This document shows positions 9,215-16,702 of a DNA stretch of 64,000 nt, piece after piece (positions within the stretch are counted from its first letter, which is position 1; each line of letters starts with the position of its first letter). The position numbers and the translations under genes were made by a program. The notes under the pieces were generated by a model. The model worked only from the letters and a program-made list of their open reading frames with translations, had not been told where the DNA came from and made no database searches. Origin of the DNA: RGIG5612 sp050944475 (GTDB lineage Bacteria; Bacillota; Clostridia; Lachnospirales; Lachnospiraceae). The stretch is from contig JBMNRD010000006.1 of assembly GCA_050944475.1 (NCBI GenBank), positions 102,314-166,313 on the forward strand. The letters run 5' to 3'.

Positions 9215-10071
9215 AGAACTTTCTTCTGATTACAAATCCCCTGAAGGAAAAAAGCAAGGAAAATGCGGAACTGATCGTGGAGATTCTGCGGCGTAACGGC
9301 TGCAACTGCACGGCCGCCCTTTTTCCCCGGGAAAATCCGAATGGCGGAAATTATCTTTATACCAATCCGGACAAGGTGCCGCAGGATACCGAAGCGGTTA
9401 TTACCCTTGGAGGTGACGGAACCTTCATACATGCATTGAAGGACCTCATCAGCCTGAATCTGCCGGTATTCGGCGTAAACTTCGGAACTTTGGGCTATCT
9501 GACCGAGGTGGAGGTGAGCGGTTTCGAAGGTGCGCTGCAGGCTGTTTGCAGGGGCGAATACGAAATAGAAAACCGTATGATGATGAGTTACAGGATATAC
9601 CATGAGAGCATCATGTCTCACGAGGGACTGGTCCTGAATGACATTGCAATCAACCGTTCCCTGGATACCGGAATAGCGGAGCTGTATGTTGCCGTTGACG
9701 GTCATTTTTTGAATTCATACTCAGCCGACGGCATTATACTTTCCACCCCGACCGGCTCTACGGGATATAACTTGTCGGCAGGAGGACCGCTGGTGCTTCC
9801 CACGGCGCAGGTTATTCTTGTCACGCCCATCTGTGCCCATACGCTGAATTCGAGAAGCATAGTGCTGCCCGCGGATGTTGAAGTTGAAATCATCAGCCGG
9901 GCAAGAAGCAGGGAAAGGGCTCGTCTGGATTTCGTTACAATTGACGGAGAAAAGGGAATCCGCTTGGCCAGCGGCGACGTTGTAAAGGCCTGCAAGGCAG
10001 AAGTTACATCCAAGATTATCAGAGTAAATAAGGCCGGCTTTATTAAGAATCTGAGACGAGAGATGAGATAG
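9211..10071 (+). CDS. nadK: NAD kinase
   Basis: NAD kinase phosphorylates NAD to NADP and sets the NADPH pool. The 286 residues include the GGDGT motif at 67-71 (catalytic D69), the LNDIAINR segment, and the glycine-rich DGIILSTPTGSTGYNLSAGGP loop that closes over NAD. It is translationally coupled to tlyA. In many spore-forming Clostridia argR-recN-spoIVB-spo0A follow nadK; here gpmI follows, so that block is absent at this spot. Confidence 0.96.
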   Translation: MKNFLLITNPLKEKSKENAELIVEILRRNGCNCTAALFPRENPNGGNYLYTNPDKVPQDTEAVITLGGDGTFIHALKDLISLNLPVFGVNFGTLGYLTEVEVSGFEGALQAVCRGEYEIENRMMMSYRIYHESIMSHEGLVLNDIAINRSLDTGIAELYVAVDGHFLNSYSADGIILSTPTGSTGYNLSAGGPLVLPTAQVILVTPICAHTLNSRSIVLPADVEVEIISRARSRERARLDFVTIDGEKGIRLASGDVVKACKAEVTSKIIRVNKAGFIKNLRREMR

Positions 10072-10083
10072 AAGGAAATATAG

Positions 10084-11619
10084 ATGAAACAACACATACT
10101 ACTTATTCTGGACGGCTTCGGAGTGTCCCGTAATTCCGAAGGAAATGCCGTCGCGGCGGCCCAAACCCCCGTGATTGACAAGTTAATGAAGGAATACCCT
10201 TTTGTACTTGGAAATGCATCCGGACTTGCGGTGGGGCTTCCCGAGGGACAGATGGGCAATTCCGAAGTGGGACATCTGAATATGGGTGCCGGCAGAATTG
10301 TTTATCAGGACATTACAAGAATAACAAAATCCATTGAGGACGGAGATTTTTTCGAAAAAAAAGAGCTCCTTGATGCTATCGACGGCTGCAAAAAGAACGG
10401 GAGAGATCTTCACATATGCGGACTTCTCTCGGACGGAGGAGTGCACAGCATGAATACCCACCTGTATGCACTGCTCAGGCTGGCAAAGCAAAGAGGGCTT
10501 GAACGGGTTTATATTCATGCCTTCATGGACGGACGCGATACCCCGCCTACTGCAGGGATAGATTACATCCGTGAGCTTGAGGATAAGTGCAGGAAATATA
10601 CCGGAAAGATAGCAACCGTCTGCGGTCGATATTGGGCAATGGACAGGGATAACAGATGGGACCGGGTGGAAAGGGCGTACAGGGCCCTGACAGAGGGCGA
10701 GGGCGTAGCGGAAATCGACCCTGTCAAAGTAATGGAACGCAGCTATAGCGCCGGCGTTACAGATGAATTTATCGAGCCTTCCGTCATTACTTATGACGGG
10801 CGACCAACAGCCGTGATAAAGGATGGAGATTCGGTTATATTCTTCAATTTCAGACCGGACAGGGCAAGGGAGATTACCCGGGCCTTTTGCTGTAATGACT
10901 TTGATGGCTTCCCGCGGGGAGAAAGAATAAAAACCGATTATGTGTGTTTTACTGAGTATGATGTGACCATACCCAATAAACGGATTGTGTTTGAGGAAGA
11001 GAAACTTAAGGATACCTTCGGTGAATATCTGTCAAGACAGGGCCTTAGACAGGCAAGAATTGCCGAAACCGAAAAATACGCCCACGTGACATTTTTCTTT
11101 AACGGGGGAGTCGAGGCGCCGTATCCCGGCGAGGACCGCTTTCTGATTCCGTCGCCGAAGGTTGCAACCTATGACCTTCAGCCGGAGATGAGTGCCCCGG
11201 CGGTTTGCGACAAAATCGTTGAAGTTATCGAGGCGGGGGAGCATGATGTTGTAATTGCCAATTTTGCCAATGCCGACATGGTGGGACATACCGGCGTGAT
11301 GGAGGCTGCGGTTTCGGCACTCGAAGCCGTGGATTTTTCCGTCGGAAAGGTTGTGGAGGCCGTGAAGAAATCAGGGGCGGTGATGTTCCTGTGTGCAGAC
11401 CACGGAAATGCGGAGGAGATGATTCATTTCGGAACAAATCAGCCCCGGACAGCCCATACCTGCAATCCCGTTCCCTTTATATTGATAAATGCAGACGAAG
11501 GTTTCGGACTGCGCGAGGGCGGCAGGCTGTGCGACATAGTACCGACAATAATTGACAGCATGGGTCTGGAAAAGCCTCCGGCGATGACAGGAGAGAGCCT
11601 GCTTATCAGGAATGCATAA
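10084..11619 (+). CDS. gpmI: 2,3-bisphosphoglycerate-independent phosphoglycerate mutase
   Basis: This manganese enzyme of glycolysis interconverts 3- and 2-phosphoglycerate through a phosphoserine intermediate. It has the standard length of 511 residues and belongs to the alkaline phosphatase fold. D10 (LLILDGFGV) and the nucleophile S60 (GNSEVGHLNMGAGR) are visible, as are the second metal site segment CADHGNAEEM and HMDGRDTPP-like HAFMDGRDTPPTAG. In related genomes gpmI, secG, rnr, smpB and ssrA lie in a row; here rnr is missing, but the rest of the order is kept. Confidence 0.97.
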   Translation: MKQHILLILDGFGVSRNSEGNAVAAAQTPVIDKLMKEYPFVLGNASGLAVGLPEGQMGNSEVGHLNMGAGRIVYQDITRITKSIEDGDFFEKKELLDAIDGCKKNGRDLHICGLLSDGGVHSMNTHLYALLRLAKQRGLERVYIHAFMDGRDTPPTAGIDYIRELEDKCRKYTGKIATVCGRYWAMDRDNRWDRVERAYRALTEGEGVAEIDPVKVMERSYSAGVTDEFIEPSVITYDGRPTAVIKDGDSVIFFNFRPDRAREITRAFCCNDFDGFPRGERIKTDYVCFTEYDVTIPNKRIVFEEEKLKDTFGEYLSRQGLRQARIAETEKYAHVTFFFNGGVEAPYPGEDRFLIPSPKVATYDLQPEMSAPAVCDKIVEVIEAGEHDVVIANFANADMVGHTGVMEAAVSALEAVDFSVGKVVEAVKKSGAVMFLCADHGNAEEMIHFGTNQPRTAHTCNPVPFILINADEGFGLREGGRLCDIVPTIIDSMGLEKPPAMTGESLLIRNA

Positions 11620-11650
11620 GAACATTTTCACGGAGGCCGCAAAGTTTTTC

Positions 11651-11679
11651 TTGCATTGGACGGGGGCCTGTGATAACAT
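11651..11679 (+). promoter_or_regulatory. Probable promoter for secG
   Basis: TTGCAT (11651-11656) is followed after 17 bases by TAACAT (11674-11679), inside the string TGTGATAACAT. The same string and spacing occur upstream of rplS (31637-31665), which supports a real promoter even though the -10 box is poor. The TTG start of secG lies 45 bases downstream. Confidence 0.45.
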
Positions 11680-11724
11680 ACATGAGGTTATTTTCAGTTA
11701 TATTATGCAAAGGGGGTTAGTTCC

Positions 11725-11967
11725 TTGGTATTTTATCTTATAGCGACTATTGTCATGGTTATCATGAGTGTTGTGCTTGTGGTGGCGGTTGTGCTTCAGG
11801 AAAGCCAGTCAAGCGGATTGTCCGGCTCAATCAGCGGAGGCTCAAGTAATTATTGGAGCGGAAGCAGGAGCAAGGAAGGGCGTCTGGCGAAGATTACCAC
11901 CATCGCGGGAATTATATTCATTGTGGCGGCGATTCTGCTGAATGTGGGATTGTTCACAAAGATGTAA
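11725..11967 (+). CDS. secG: Preprotein translocase subunit SecG
   Basis: SecG is the small non-essential subunit of the SecYEG protein-export channel. The 80 residues form two transmembrane helices (about 2-24 and 54-76) joined by the loop LQESQSSGLSGSISGGSSNY, which is the family signature. The start is a TTG codon; the AAAGGGGG stretch 9 bases upstream supports it, and there is no ATG at a suitable position. A rho-independent terminator follows within 12 bases, so the unit is short. Confidence 0.93.
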   Translation: MVFYLIATIVMVIMSVVLVVAVVLQESQSSGLSGSISGGSSNYWSGSRSKEGRLAKITTIAGIIFIVAAILLNVGLFTKM

Positions 11968-11978
11968 GACAAAAAGCA

Positions 11979-12003
11979 AACACTCCCTGAGGGGAGTGTT
12001 TTT
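11979..12003 (+). terminator. Rho-independent terminator after secG
   Basis: The stem AACACTCCC (11979-11987) pairs with GGGAGTGTT (11992-12000) around a four-base loop, and a short T-run follows. It lies between secG and smpB. Confidence 0.85.
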
Positions 12004-12022
12004 AACATAATTAAGATTTATT

Positions 12023-12490
12023 ATGAGTAAGGATGCAATCAAACTGATTACCAACAATAAAAAGGCTTACCACGATTATTTCGTGGAGGAAAAATATGAG
12101 GCAGGCATTGAACTTATCGGGACCGAAGTCAAGTCTTTGCGCATGGGCAAATGCAGCATTAAGGAGGCTTTTGTTCGCATTAAGGACGGAGAGGTCTTTG
12201 TTTACGGAATGAATATTCCCCCGTACGAAAAGGGAAATATTTTCAATCGTGATCCGCTGAGAGTCAGAAAGCTGCTCATGCACCGTCGGGAAATAAGCAA
12301 GCTGACGGGGAAGGTTGCCCGGCAGGGCTATACTCTTGTACCGCTGCAGGTGTATTTCAAGGGAAGCTTTGTGAAGGTGGAAGTAGGTCTTTGCAAGGGC
12401 AAGAAGCTCTATGACAAGAGAGAGGATATAGCCGAAAAGGACAGGCGCAGGGAAGCCGAAAGGGATTTCAAAGTGCGTGTCCAAAGATAG
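12023..12490 (+). CDS. smpB: SsrA-binding protein SmpB
   Basis: SmpB binds the tRNA-like part of tmRNA and delivers it to stalled ribosomes for trans-translation. The protein has 155 residues. Typical stretches are NKKAYHDYFVEEKYEAGIELIGTEVKSLR, NIPPYEKGN and the basic C-terminal tail KLYDKREDIAEKDRRREAER, which inserts into the ribosomal mRNA channel. Its RNA partner ssrA lies 1.5 kb downstream, separated by the MATE transporter gene. Confidence 0.97.
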   Translation: MSKDAIKLITNNKKAYHDYFVEEKYEAGIELIGTEVKSLRMGKCSIKEAFVRIKDGEVFVYGMNIPPYEKGNIFNRDPLRVRKLLMHRREISKLTGKVARQGYTLVPLQVYFKGSFVKVEVGLCKGKKLYDKREDIAEKDRRREAERDFKVRVQR

Positions 12491-12519
12491 GCATTTATTC
12501 AGCTAAAAAACAGAAAGGG

Positions 12520-12539
12520 CCGGTGCATTCCCGCACCGG
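12520..12539. terminator. Hairpin between smpB and the MATE gene, possible weak terminator
   Basis: CCGGTGC (12520-12526) and GCACCGG (12533-12539) form a perfect 7-base stem with a six-base loop. No T-run follows on the plus strand. On the minus strand the complement of CTAAAAAACAG lies a few bases after the stem, but there is no minus-strand gene to end. Its function is uncertain. Confidence 0.35.
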
Positions 12540-12556
12540 TTCACTGGAAAAATATA

Positions 12557-13915
12557 ATGAAGAAAAATCTGAATATGATTACGGGGAGCCCCTTCAGGTC
12601 GCTGCTGGCTTTTGCCCTGCCCATGGTGCTTGGCAATCTTTTCCAGCAGCTGTATCAGATTGTGGATTCAATTATTGTCGGCAAGGTACTGGGACAGAAG
12701 GCCCTGTCCGCGGTGGGGAGCACATTCTCAATCTGCCATCTTTATGTAGGAATTGCCCTTGGACTGGGCACAGGCTGCATGATTGTATTTTCGCAACTTC
12801 TCGGGGCAAGGCGTTTTGTACGCATGAAGACCGCTTTCTATACTGCAATCATCACATTTGCATTACTCAGCATTGCTGCCCTTGTTATCGGATTGGTGTC
12901 TACCGAAGGAATTTTGCAACTTACGAACATACCCGAGGAAATTTATCCCGATGCAAGAATTTACTACCGCTTATATGTTTTGGGTTTCCCGGCACTGTTT
13001 GTTTATAATATTGCCAGCTCCGTGTTCAATTCACTGGGGAAAAGCAAAATTACACTTTTTTTGCTGATGGGCACATCACTGTTGAATGTTGCACTTGACC
13101 TTTGGTTTGTAATCGGTCTTGGCCAGGGCGTGGCCGGCGCCGCCATCGCTACCGATATTTCCCTGTATGTGGCGGCGATTGTTGCAATTATTCTGGTACT
13201 GGTCCATGTAAAGAAAAACTACAAGACTGAGGAGCGGGCGGATATCTTCGAGTTCAGGATTCTCGGCAATATGCTTAAGGTTGCCATTCCCACAATGATT
13301 GTCCAGATTGTGGTGTCGGTCGGGTATGTGGCGCTTCAGTCACTGGTAAACACTTTCGGCATCGATATCATTTCCGGTTACGTAGCAGGCTATAAGATTG
13401 ATGCCTTGTGCGCCATTCCCATGGTTCAAATCGGCAATGCTATGGCAACCTACACCGGGCAGAACGTGGGCGCAAATCAGTATGACAGGGTTTATAAGGG
13501 CTTGAAGGTGGCATCTGCCACGGTTGCTGTGATATTTGCGGTTTTCGCGTCAATTATCTGGCTGTTCGGAAGGCAGATGATAGGTTTGTTTATGGATGCA
13601 AATGCCGGCGCTGCGGCCTATGACGCAGGCGTGGGTTACATGAGGGTAATGTGCTCCACGTATATTCTGCTCGGCCTGATGTATATTTTTGCGGCTACCC
13701 TGCGCGGCGCCGGTGATGCAATAATGTCCGTGCTCGCGGTAATATTGAATTTCGGCACCAGGGTAGCCTTTGCCTATATCATGGTTCACATTACCGGCTC
13801 GGAACTGGCAATTTGGTGGTCCAACCCCATAGGCTGGATGGTCGCGCTTGTTATTTGCGGACTGCGTTTCAAGAGCGGTGCCTGGAAAACAAAACGGCTG
13901 GCAGACAGGGTATAG
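12557..13915 (+). CDS. MATE family efflux transporter
   Basis: This is a multidrug and toxic compound extrusion transporter of 452 residues with about twelve predicted membrane helices, using a Na+ or H+ gradient for export. The N-terminus MITGSPFRSLLAFALPMVLGNLFQQLYQIVDSIIVGKVLG is typical, with repeated family signatures (NALGKSK-like FNSLGKSK, ATLRGAGDA) in both halves. The substrate cannot be told from sequence. It lies between smpB and ssrA, which are often adjacent, so it may be a later arrival, although its base composition resembles the core genes. Confidence 0.93.
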   Translation: MKKNLNMITGSPFRSLLAFALPMVLGNLFQQLYQIVDSIIVGKVLGQKALSAVGSTFSICHLYVGIALGLGTGCMIVFSQLLGARRFVRMKTAFYTAIITFALLSIAALVIGLVSTEGILQLTNIPEEIYPDARIYYRLYVLGFPALFVYNIASSVFNSLGKSKITLFLLMGTSLLNVALDLWFVIGLGQGVAGAAIATDISLYVAAIVAIILVLVHVKKNYKTEERADIFEFRILGNMLKVAIPTMIVQIVVSVGYVALQSLVNTFGIDIISGYVAGYKIDALCAIPMVQIGNAMATYTGQNVGANQYDRVYKGLKVASATVAVIFAVFASIIWLFGRQMIGLFMDANAGAAAYDAGVGYMRVMCSTYILLGLMYIFAATLRGAGDAIMSVLAVILNFGTRVAFAYIMVHITGSELAIWWSNPIGWMVALVICGLRFKSGAWKTKRLADRV

Positions 13916-13948
13916 CAAGACGGCCGGCAAAGGACGCGAAAAAAACAC

Positions 13949-13976
13949 TTTATTTTCTGAATAATAGTGGTATAAT
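13949..13976 (+). promoter_or_regulatory. Probable promoter for ssrA
   Basis: A perfect TATAAT (13971-13976) is preceded at 16 bases by TTTATT (13949-13954), a weak -35. Transcription would start near 13983 and give a short 5' leader that would be removed from mature tmRNA. Confidence 0.6.
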
Positions 13977-14008
13977 ATATTTGCCGGCAGATGACCGGTA
14001 ACCTTTAC

Positions 14009-14353
14009 GGGGCTGTAAAGGTTTCGACGGGGTTTTAGAAGCACCGCAAGCCACTGGTGGCGGTCAACCACCATAAAATGGCCAATTTAAATCAAACGCT
14101 AAGAATAACAAATTAGCACTGGCAGCTTAACAGCCGCCCGCGGGCTCGGGAGCCCATCGCCCGGTTCACCCGCGTCATTCAGGTGGGACACTCCACGGCC
14201 TAAGCTTTGCAGCCGCGGAAAACTTATGAAGCTACCTTGCAGAAAAGTCTGTCTTTGGGGATTTTTGCCGGGGAAATAACGTTTCAAAGACTGTAGTGGG
14301 AGAAAGCGCTGTGAAAGAGATTTCGGACGCGGGTTCAATTCCCGCCAGCTCCA
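14009..14353 (+). ncRNA. ssrA: Transfer-messenger RNA (tmRNA)
   Basis: This is one-piece tmRNA, about 345 nt. The 5' end GGGGCTGTAAAGGTTTCGAC and the 3' end with T-arm GGTTCAATTCC and acceptor strand AGCTCC are diagnostic, and GGGGCT pairs with AGCTCC. The 3' CCA is not encoded. The tag reading frame runs from GCT at 14098 to TAA at 14128-14130 and reads A-KNNKLALAA, ending in the LALAA degron recognised by ClpXP. The ends are placed by acceptor-stem pairing and may be off by a base. The island of accessory genes begins immediately after the gene, and ssrA is a known integration hotspot. Confidence 0.95.
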
Positions 14354-14354
14354 T

Positions 14355-14403
14355 CGGAAAAGGCCGCAGATTTTGATAGAAAGTCAGCTGCCTTTTACTT
14401 TTG
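14355..14403 (+). terminator. Terminator-like hairpin after ssrA, also repeat copy R1
   Basis: AAAGGC (14359-14364) pairs with GCCTTT (14390-14395), with an imperfect inner stem GCAG/CTGC, followed by TTTTACTTTT. The first 31 bases (14355-14385) recur with three mismatches at 15061-15091 after the pilin gene. Confidence 0.6.
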
Positions 14404-14425
14404 TTAAAGCATATTGAGTTAAAAC

Positions 14426-14455
14426 TTGCATAGCGCTTGCCATCGCATTTATAAT
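14426..14455 (+). promoter_or_regulatory. Probable promoter of the first pilin gene
   Basis: TTGCAT (14426-14431) and a perfect TATAAT (14450-14455) are separated by 18 bases. The GTG start of the pilin gene lies about 100 bases downstream, so the mRNA would have a leader of about 90 nt. Confidence 0.6.
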
Positions 14456-14553
14456 CATTTCGGTCCGTAATAAACGCAAAGAATGTTTATTTCATAGAAC
14501 TAAATTGGTGCAGTTGTAAAACTTTCCGACAAAAATATGGGAGTTGATTAAAA

Positions 14554-15012
14554 GTGAAAATCAGAAGGAATAAAGGTTTTACCCTAATGGAATTACTTAT
14601 CGTGGTAGCAATCATCTGCGTCCTCGTAGCTATAGCTATTCCTGTTTATAACGGTTTGTTGGAGAAGGCCAGGGTCGCGGCGGATGCCGCAATCCTTAGG
14701 AGCGCCAAAACCGCATTTGCAGTTCAAGAGATGACAACGGGCAAAAAACCCGGGCATAGAGCAGTTTACGATAATGTAAGCGGTACATTCATTGAAAGAA
14801 AGCAATATGTAGATGACGGAATGTATGCAAAGTATAAGTATTACGGTCAGTCCTATAATTCGAACGGCGGAAAGAGTCAGCAAGGTGAGCCCAGCGTAGG
14901 TACAAATGCCCATATATATGTTGATCATCTTGCCGAAGAGGGCTACGGTCCCGATGCTTTGGTCTGGTGGGCCGAGGACAAAAAATTAAACCCCAAACGG
15001 TGGGGTAATTGA
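14554..15012 (+). CDS. Type IV pilin-like protein (prepilin N-terminal methylation motif)
   Basis: This secreted pilin or pseudopilin has 152 residues. The prepilin peptidase site is G8|F9 in RRNKG|FTLMELLIVV with the conserved glutamate at +5 (E13), followed by a hydrophobic helix to about residue 32. The globular part has no cysteines and is tyrosine/glycine rich, ending in LVWWAEDKKLNPKRWGN. The start is GTG with GGGAG about 10 bases upstream. No pilus assembly ATPase, platform protein or prepilin peptidase lies in the window, so it is an orphan that must use machinery encoded elsewhere. A WW motif near the end is shared with the second pilin-like protein at 18797-19789. Confidence 0.85.
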   Translation: MKIRRNKGFTLMELLIVVAIICVLVAIAIPVYNGLLEKARVAADAAILRSAKTAFAVQEMTTGKKPGHRAVYDNVSGTFIERKQYVDDGMYAKYKYYGQSYNSNGGKSQQGEPSVGTNAHIYVDHLAEEGYGPDALVWWAEDKKLNPKRWGN

Positions 15013-15071
15013 GAGTTTGTACCCAGTTGCTGAAATTCTATCAGTATATGATTTCTTTTCCGGATAAGGCA

Positions 15072-15104
15072 GCAGATTTTGATAGAAAATCTGCCGCTTT
15101 TTTT
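15072..15104 (+). terminator. Rho-independent terminator after the pilin gene
   Basis: GCAGATTTT (15072-15080), loop GATAG, AAAATCTGC (15086-15094) form a perfect 9-base stem, followed by a T-run at 15098-15104. Confidence 0.85.
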
Positions 15105-15119
15105 GTTTGCTGAACCCGC

Positions 15120-15207
15120 TTGAAATAAAGAGAGTGGCACAGGCATTTTATTTCAAGTTTAATTGACAAGTTGAAATAAGGTGTCTATAATATGATTGTT
15201 ATTTCAA
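15120..15207 (+). promoter_or_regulatory. Array of four TTGAAATAA half-sites over the fic promoter (probable operator)
   Basis: TTGAAATAA occurs at 15120-15128 and 15171-15179, and its exact reverse complement TTATTTCAA at 15148-15156 and 15199-15207. Centre distances are 28, 23 and 28 bases, so the array is an inverted pair repeated at an interval of 51 bases. The -35 and -10 boxes lie between the second and fourth sites. This suggests binding of a dimeric repressor, perhaps the Fic protein itself through its C-terminal winged helix. Confidence 0.65.
15163..15191 (+). promoter_or_regulatory. Consensus sigma-A promoter for fic
   Basis: TTGACA (15163-15168), 17-base spacer, TATAAT (15186-15191): both boxes match the consensus exactly. 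Such a strong promoter normally needs repression, in line with the half-site array that surrounds it. Confidence 0.85.
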
Positions 15208-15226
15208 TTAGAATGGAGATGTGGAT

Positions 15227-16369
15227 ATGAATAATCGAGCAGGATCGTACAGAACGAACCTTTCCGGAGAGACGGAGTACAAATCCTTTATACCAAATCT
15301 CCTGCCGCCAAAGCCGGAGGTGGAAATGAATAATGACATGGTCTCTTGGCTTGTAAGGGCGAACAGGGCGATTTCAACCCTTGAGAGCATATCCTCAAGG
15401 ATTCCCGATATGGCCTTGTTTGTTTCCATGTATGTCAGAAAAGAAGCTCTGATGTCATCGCAGATTGAAGGAACGCAGGCAACGCTTGAAGACATCTTCG
15501 ATCCGATGATTGAGAAGAATACCAATAGAAATGTGGCGGATGTCGTCAATTATATCAAAGCGACAGAATATGCGGTAAAACGATTGAATACGCTGCCACT
15601 TTGCAACAGATTGATTAAAGAAACACACGCGGTATTAATGGAAGGTGTACGCGGACAGGAAAAAACTCCCGGAGAGTTTAGACGTTCTCAAAACTGGATT
15701 GGCGGTCAGGACAGCACATTGAAAAATGCCGGATATATTCCTCCAAATCCTGAAGATATGAATTCGGCTATGTCTGACCTCGAAAAATATATGAATAGCG
15801 AGAACGGTTTGGACTTTCTTATCAGGGCAGCGCTGATTCATTATCAATTTGAGACAATTCACCCGTTCCTGGACGGAAACGGAAGAGTCGGACGTTTGCT
15901 GATTACCCTGTTTCTGATGGAGAAAAAAGTTCTGACAACCCCGGTGCTTTATATTTCCTATTTCCTGAAAAAGAACCGCGTGGAATACTATGATCGGATG
16001 ACCGAGGTAAGGCTCAAGGGAAATTATGAACAGTGGATCAGGTTCTTCCTTATGGCAATTGACGAGTCCGCACAGGATGCTATCGCATCAGTTGATGAAA
16101 TAACAGCCTTGCAAGCCGAAAACCGTGAAAAAGTAAGCGCAATGGGCAGGGCATCGAAAAACGCATTGTTGGTGTTTGAATATTTAGCGTCCAATCCGAT
16201 TATTAATATAGGAAAGACGGCTGAAGCGTTGGATGTTTCCTATAACACGGTTTCTGCTGCGGTAAAACGGCTTATGGATGCGGATATTCTTGTTCAAGCT
16301 GAAAATGCAAACAGAAACCGTACCTTTGCCTACAGAGACTATCTGGACATTCTGCGTAGAGGAACTTAA
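15227..16369 (+). CDS. Fic family protein with N-terminal inhibitory motif and C-terminal winged helix
   Basis: Fic enzymes usually transfer AMP from ATP to a hydroxyl side chain of target proteins. The 380 residues carry the active-site motif HPFLDGNGRVGR (H212) and, near residue 77-82, MSSQIEGT, the [S/T]xxxE[G/N] inhibitory helix of class II Fic proteins that blocks ATP binding. The C-terminal part (about 300-370, NIGKTAEALDVSYNTVSAAVKRLMDADIL) is a winged helix that could bind DNA. The first in-frame codon GTG (15221) is too near the GGAG, so ATG 15227 was taken. The target is unknown. The gene has its own consensus promoter and operator array and appears complete. Confidence 0.92.
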   Translation: MNNRAGSYRTNLSGETEYKSFIPNLLPPKPEVEMNNDMVSWLVRANRAISTLESISSRIPDMALFVSMYVRKEALMSSQIEGTQATLEDIFDPMIEKNTNRNVADVVNYIKATEYAVKRLNTLPLCNRLIKETHAVLMEGVRGQEKTPGEFRRSQNWIGGQDSTLKNAGYIPPNPEDMNSAMSDLEKYMNSENGLDFLIRAALIHYQFETIHPFLDGNGRVGRLLITLFLMEKKVLTTPVLYISYFLKKNRVEYYDRMTEVRLKGNYEQWIRFFLMAIDESAQDAIASVDEITALQAENREKVSAMGRASKNALLVFEYLASNPIINIGKTAEALDVSYNTVSAAVKRLMDADILVQAENANRNRTFAYRDYLDILRRGT

Positions 16370-16485
16370 GCGTTGATTTCAATGGGTTCACAAGTTTTAA
16401 AACGTATAGAAACAGCGCTTTATCCACGACTTATTCTCAGGTGAGGATGTCATAATAATGCTAATTTAATCAAACACTTAAATAA

Positions 16486-16668
16486 TCCAAAGTGACAGAA
16501 ATGTCACTTTGTGACAAAATGATGTCACTTTGAATGGAACAGAGAAATGACGACAATCTAATCACAAATTACTCCGACAAAATATCGCAAATCATTCCGG
16601 CGAAATGCCTCAAATTACTCCAGAATTTTCTTGACAGAAGCCATATTACTGTATTAGAATTGGCATAG
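16486..16668 (+). pseudogene. Decayed C-terminal coding remnant (winged-helix type)
   Basis: The 300-base gap between fic and the ATPase gene has no intact gene but holds a broken frame. It reads VTEMSLCDKMMSL, a stop, then NLITNYSDKISQI followed by CLKLLQNFLDRSHITVLELA and a second stop at 16666-16668. Repeated SDK/MSL units before a small winged helix are typical of the tail of AlbA_2/RecG-like regulators. It also contains the perfect 9-base palindrome AAAGTGACA/TGTCACTTT (16489-16510). I take it as a remnant. Confidence 0.4.
16631..16660 (+). promoter_or_regulatory. Probable promoter of the AAA ATPase gene
   Basis: TTGACA (16631-16636) and TAGAAT (16655-16660) are 18 bases apart. The expected start point is near 16667, just before the ATPase gene. 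Confidence 0.6.
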
Positions 16669-16702
16669 AAATATGTTTCTAAATGATATCGGGAAGTGTG
16701 GT

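Larger units (their letters stand above)
14355..15091 (+). repeat. 31-bp direct repeat (R1 14355-14385, R2 15061-15091) flanking the first pilin gene
   Basis: The 31 bases directly after tmRNA and the 31 bases at 15061 agree at 28 positions, both containing GCAGATTTTGATAGAAA. The two copies bracket a 0.7-kb segment with only the pilin gene 14554-15012. Both copies can form terminators. The shared loop and flanking bases suggest duplication rather than chance. Confidence 0.7.

Noticed and set aside
12523..13008. Overlapping open frame in the MATE gene start
   Set aside because: It overlaps the clear MATE frame, and its translation is rich in Cys and His without structure.
16480..16620. CRISPR-like look of the TGTCACTTT and CAAATTACTCC repeats
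   Set aside because: Only two or three short, unequal units with no spacers; they are better explained as coding repeat remnants. No CRISPR array was seen anywhere in the window.
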